Shown piece after piece: positions 61,682-64,000 of a DNA stretch of 64,000 nucleotides (positions are counted from its first letter, which is position 1; each line of letters begins with the position of its first letter). The DNA lies in NCBI RefSeq assembly GCF_002077135.1, contig NZ_LDOS01000002.1, positions 496,001 to 560,000 of the forward strand. Direction: 5' to 3'. The notes under the pieces are model-generated. The model searched no databases. It saw nothing but the letters and a program-made list of their open reading frames with translations, and was not told where the DNA came from. Source of the DNA: Metallibacterium scheffleri. Its GTDB lineage: Bacteria > Pseudomonadota > Gammaproteobacteria > Xanthomonadales > Rhodanobacteraceae. The position numbers and the translations under genes were made by a program.

Positions 61682-63399
61682 ATCCCGCCGCCGACGCGCT
61701 GGCACCGGAACTAGCGCTGCACGCCTGGGTGTTGCGGCATACCGGTGATGCACTGCTGGCGCGCGCCGCCGCCAGCGCCGCGCGCGCCGAGCGCGCCGGA
61801 CATGCCTGCGCGTGGCTGGGCGAGGAGGGCTTCGACGCCGCGCAACTCGTGGCCTTGTGCGCGGCGCCGTGGGTCAGCGCCGGGGTCGCCGACGCGCCGT
61901 TCGTGCTGGATGCCGCCGGACGCTTTTATCTGCGCCGCAATGCCGCCGCCGAACTGGCCGTGGCCGCGGCACTGCAGGCGCGCGCGACGACACCTTTGCG
62001 CGCCGTGCAGGGGCAGGACGCGCTGCTGCAGGCGCTGCTTCCCGGTGCCGCCTCGGCCGAGCAGCGCAGCGCACTGGCCGCCGCGTTCGGGCGCAGGCTG
62101 TTCGTGCTCAGCGGCGCGCCGGGCACCGGCAAGACCACGTCCTTGCTGGCGCTGCTGCTGGGCCTGCTGCGCCTGCACCGCGACTGCGGCTGGCCCGAGG
62201 TGCCGCGCATCGCGCTGGCCGCGCCCACCGGCAAAGCCGCGGCGCGACTGCAGCAGGCGCTGCGCGGCGGCATGCAAAACCTGCGCGCGCGATTGCACGG
62301 TGATGCCGAATGGCAGGCGTTGCTGCCGCACCTGCCGGCACTGCAGGCGGGCACGCTGCAGCGCCTGCTGGGCGCGCGCCTGCAGCGGCGCGGCGCGGCG
62401 CTGGCCGCCGACATCGTCGCCGTGGACGAGGCCTCGATGGTCGACCTGGGCCTGATGCACGCACTGCTGCAGGCGCTGCGCCCGGACAGTCTGCTGATCC
62501 TGCTGGGCGACCCCGATCAACTCGCTTCGGTGGAAGCCGGCAGCGTGCTCGCCGACATCATCGCCGCAGCCACGCCGGACAGCGCGCTGGCGGGCTGCAT
62601 CGGGCGCCTGACGCGCTCGCATCGCGCGCAGGCCGGGCTGCTGCCGCTGCTGGCGGCGACACGCGCGGGTGATGCGCAAACGCTGCTCGATGCGGCGGCC
62701 ACGGTTTCCGCCACGGCATCTGCGCCCGTCGCCACGGCGCTGTTCCTGCGTCGCGCACCACGCGATGCCAGCGACCTGCGCGCCGCGCTGCACGCCTGGC
62801 TGCGGCGCCATGCCGATGTGTACCTGCGCCTGCTGCAGCCGGACATCACGCCCGCCGCGGCATTGCAATTGCTGGCGCGGGTGCAACTGCTGTGCGCGCT
62901 GCGCAGCGGACCGTTCGGGCAGATCGCCGTCAATCGCGCGGTGGAAGCCTGGCAGCGCCAGCAGCAAGCGCTGGCGGCCGGCTTCTGGTATCCCGGGCGC
63001 GTGGTGATGATCACGCGCAACGATGCCGACACGGGCCTTGCCAATGGCGACGTGGGCGTGGCCTTGCGCGGCCGCGATGGTCTCGAAGTGTGGTTCGATG
63101 CCCAGGATGCCGATGGCCTGCCGGCGCCGCGTGCGCTGCCGCCGCACTACCTGCCCGAGCACGAGCCGGCCAGCGCCATCACCATCCACAAGAGTCAGGG
63201 CTCCGAGTACGACCACGTCGCGGTGCTGCTGCCGCCGGATGCCGACAGTCCCATCCTCAGCCGCGAGCTGGTGTATACCGCGCTGTCGCGCGCGCGTCAT
63301 GGCGTCGAATTGTGGTCCGGCGAAGAGGCATTGCGCGCCGCGCTGGCGCGCCCGGTGCGTCGCGCCGGCGGCTTGCGCGAGCGCCTGCAGGGTTGCTAG
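61678..63399 (+). CDS. recD: Exodeoxyribonuclease V subunit RecD
   Basis: The fast 5'-to-3' helicase of RecBCD. The 573-residue protein has an N-terminal RecB-contact domain, Walker A LSGAPGTGKTTSLLALLLG near residue 147, IALAAPTGKAAARLQQAL, motif II VAVDEASMVDLGLMHAL, GDPDQLASVEAGSVLADI, and the C-terminal motifs AITIHKSQGSEYDHVAVLL and LVYTALSRAR. It is a little shorter than the E. coli protein (608). ATG 61678 overlaps the recB stop by four bases; no gene follows on this strand in the window. Confidence 0.95.
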   Translation: MNPAADALAPELALHAWVLRHTGDALLARAAASAARAERAGHACAWLGEEGFDAAQLVALCAAPWVSAGVADAPFVLDAAGRFYLRRNAAAELAVAAALQARATTPLRAVQGQDALLQALLPGAASAEQRSALAAAFGRRLFVLSGAPGTGKTTSLLALLLGLLRLHRDCGWPEVPRIALAAPTGKAAARLQQALRGGMQNLRARLHGDAEWQALLPHLPALQAGTLQRLLGARLQRRGAALAADIVAVDEASMVDLGLMHALLQALRPDSLLILLGDPDQLASVEAGSVLADIIAAATPDSALAGCIGRLTRSHRAQAGLLPLLAATRAGDAQTLLDAAATVSATASAPVATALFLRRAPRDASDLRAALHAWLRRHADVYLRLLQPDITPAAALQLLARVQLLCALRSGPFGQIAVNRAVEAWQRQQQALAAGFWYPGRVVMITRNDADTGLANGDVGVALRGRDGLEVWFDAQDADGLPAPRALPPHYLPEHEPASAITIHKSQGSEYDHVAVLLPPDADSPILSRELVYTALSRARHGVELWSGEEALRAALARPVRRAGGLRERLQGC

Positions 63400-63507
63400 T
63401 CGCGCGCATCGCGGATTCGGCACCTGTGCGGCGATGTATCCGCGCGTCCGCTCCGCACCCTTGCGGCGCAGGTTACGCGCGGGCGTGACGCGCGCTCCTG
63501 GTTCGCC

Positions 63508-64000
63508 TCATCGACCCTTGAGGATGTGCCACCCCGGCAGCGTGCAATGGCTGCTGCGCTGCGCGCGCGGCGGCGTGCCGCCGCGTGGCGCGGGCTGTGG
63601 CCTGACCTCGATCCGCGCTTGCCCCAGCAATCGATCGCTGCGGTCGCGCGCGCTCAGACGGTAGCGCCCTGGGCGCAGCCAGAGCTGGCGGATTTCCTCC
63701 GCGCAGCGCAGCACCAGGCGATCGGACGGGATCGCGTCGTGGCCCTCGCCGACCGGACGCGCCTCGATCAGGCACGGAAAGCGCTGCATGCACAGGCTGT
63801 CCTCGACCTGATAGGGATCGCGCAGGCCCCACAGGCCCAGCCAGGTCGGGCGCCCGCGCTGCAGCAACTGCGGCGGAAAGAACACGCTGACGTCATAAGC
63901 ACCCGGGCGCAGCGACCATGGCTTGCCGTGGCGCGTCTCGAACACGATCGGCTGGGTCGGGTGCAGCGCGCGCATCACCGCGCTCCAGATCGGCTGGTTG
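63508..64000 (-). CDS. Unrecognised protein, C-terminal part (runs off the window)
   Basis: A minus-strand frame open from the window edge to the TGA at 63508, at least 164 codons. Upstream of the GTG/ATG at 63978/63975 the frame reads NQPIWSAVMRALHPTQP, which looks coding, so the true start is probably outside. It has a mixed beta-rich composition (PWSLRPGAYDVSVFFPPQLL, RLVLRCAEEIRQLWLRPGRY), no membrane segment and a basic proline-rich C-terminus. I do not recognise a family. It is convergent with recD, 108 bases away. Confidence 0.55.
   Translation of the reverse strand, partial: NQPIWSAVMRALHPTQPIVFETRHGKPWSLRPGAYDVSVFFPPQLLQRGRPTWLGLWGLRDPYQVEDSLCMQRFPCLIEARPVGEGHDAIPSDRLVLRCAEEIRQLWLRPGRYRLSARDRSDRLLGQARIEVRPQPAPRGGTPPRAQRSSHCTLPGWHILKGR

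Noticed and set aside
57677-61753. Very long open frame (1,358 codons) on the minus strand opposite recC-recB.
   Set aside because: It lies antisense to recB and the end of recC; the product is a His/Gln/Arg-rich string without any domain, as expected from the complementary frame of GC-rich genes.

Overview
The window is GC-rich chromosomal DNA of a gammaproteobacterium. Gene order and protein types fit the Xanthomonadales/Lysobacterales, perhaps Rhodanobacteraceae; this is an inference from synteny, not a database match. Supporting signs are purA followed by tRNA-Leu and rnr-rlmB, queG divergent from nnr-tsaE with amiC and mutL beyond, a leuA-ilvE-leuCDB-ilvDCGM cluster, and recC-recB-recD in that order. 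Most of the window is housekeeping, with ATGA/TGATG overlaps inside operons.

Layout. 1-7 kb: end of purA, a GAF-GGDEF diguanylate cyclase, tRNA-Leu(CAG) with its terminator, rnr-rlmB and a small membrane protein, and cysK. 7-15 kb: an eight-gene phosphate-uptake locus on the minus strand, pstS2-pstC2-pstA2-pstS1-pstC1-pstA1-pstB-phoU, with two complete binding-protein/permease sets but one ATPase. 15-20 kb: RNase T, an OprD-like porin, endonuclease III, and a PAP2 phosphatase with a GT4 glycosyltransferase. Pho-box-like sites (GTCAT repeated at 11 bp) precede pstS1, the porin and the glycosyltransferase, with a degenerate one before pstS2, so this stretch looks like a physically clustered Pho regulon. 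20-30 kb: a MerR regulator with a 19-bp-spacer promoter, a quinone oxidoreductase, queG, nnr, tsaE, a frameshifted small membrane gene, a YnfM-like MFS transporter, amiC, mutL and an orphan HigA-like gene. 30-31.2 kb: an intact IS30-family element with 26-bp inverted repeats and an AAG target duplication. 31.5-35.5 kb: an Nramp-like transporter without the canonical metal-site motifs, behind a promoter and a long structured leader; then a crotonase and an FkpA-like isomerase.

35.7-46.4 kb is one branched-chain amino acid operon: promoter, Leu/Ile-rich leader peptide, intrinsic terminator, then leuA-ilvE-leuC-leuD-leuB-ilvD-ilvC-ilvG-ilvM. Threonine deaminase is not in the window. 46.7-48.5 kb: a DUF1289 protein, a CoA-type Nudix hydrolase and a sulfurtransferase. 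48.5-50.5 kb is a less GC-rich accessory patch: an HNH endonuclease with a PUA/EVE-like N-terminus, a DCTPP1-like dNTP pyrophosphatase right behind it, and a divergently placed BrnT/BrnA toxin-antitoxin pair. 50.7-64 kb: a small serine hydrolase, a zinc-ribbon/helical-repeat protein overlapping a dynamin-like GTPase, recC-recB-recD, and the end of an unrecognised gene.

The best candidates for new biology are the HNH plus dCTPase-like pair, the structured leader upstream of the Nramp-like transporter, the Pho-box-preceded glycosyltransferase/PAP2 operon (possible lipid remodelling), the double Pst locus with hairpins between each pstS and pstC, and the zinc-ribbon/dynamin pair. No CRISPR array or rRNA was seen.
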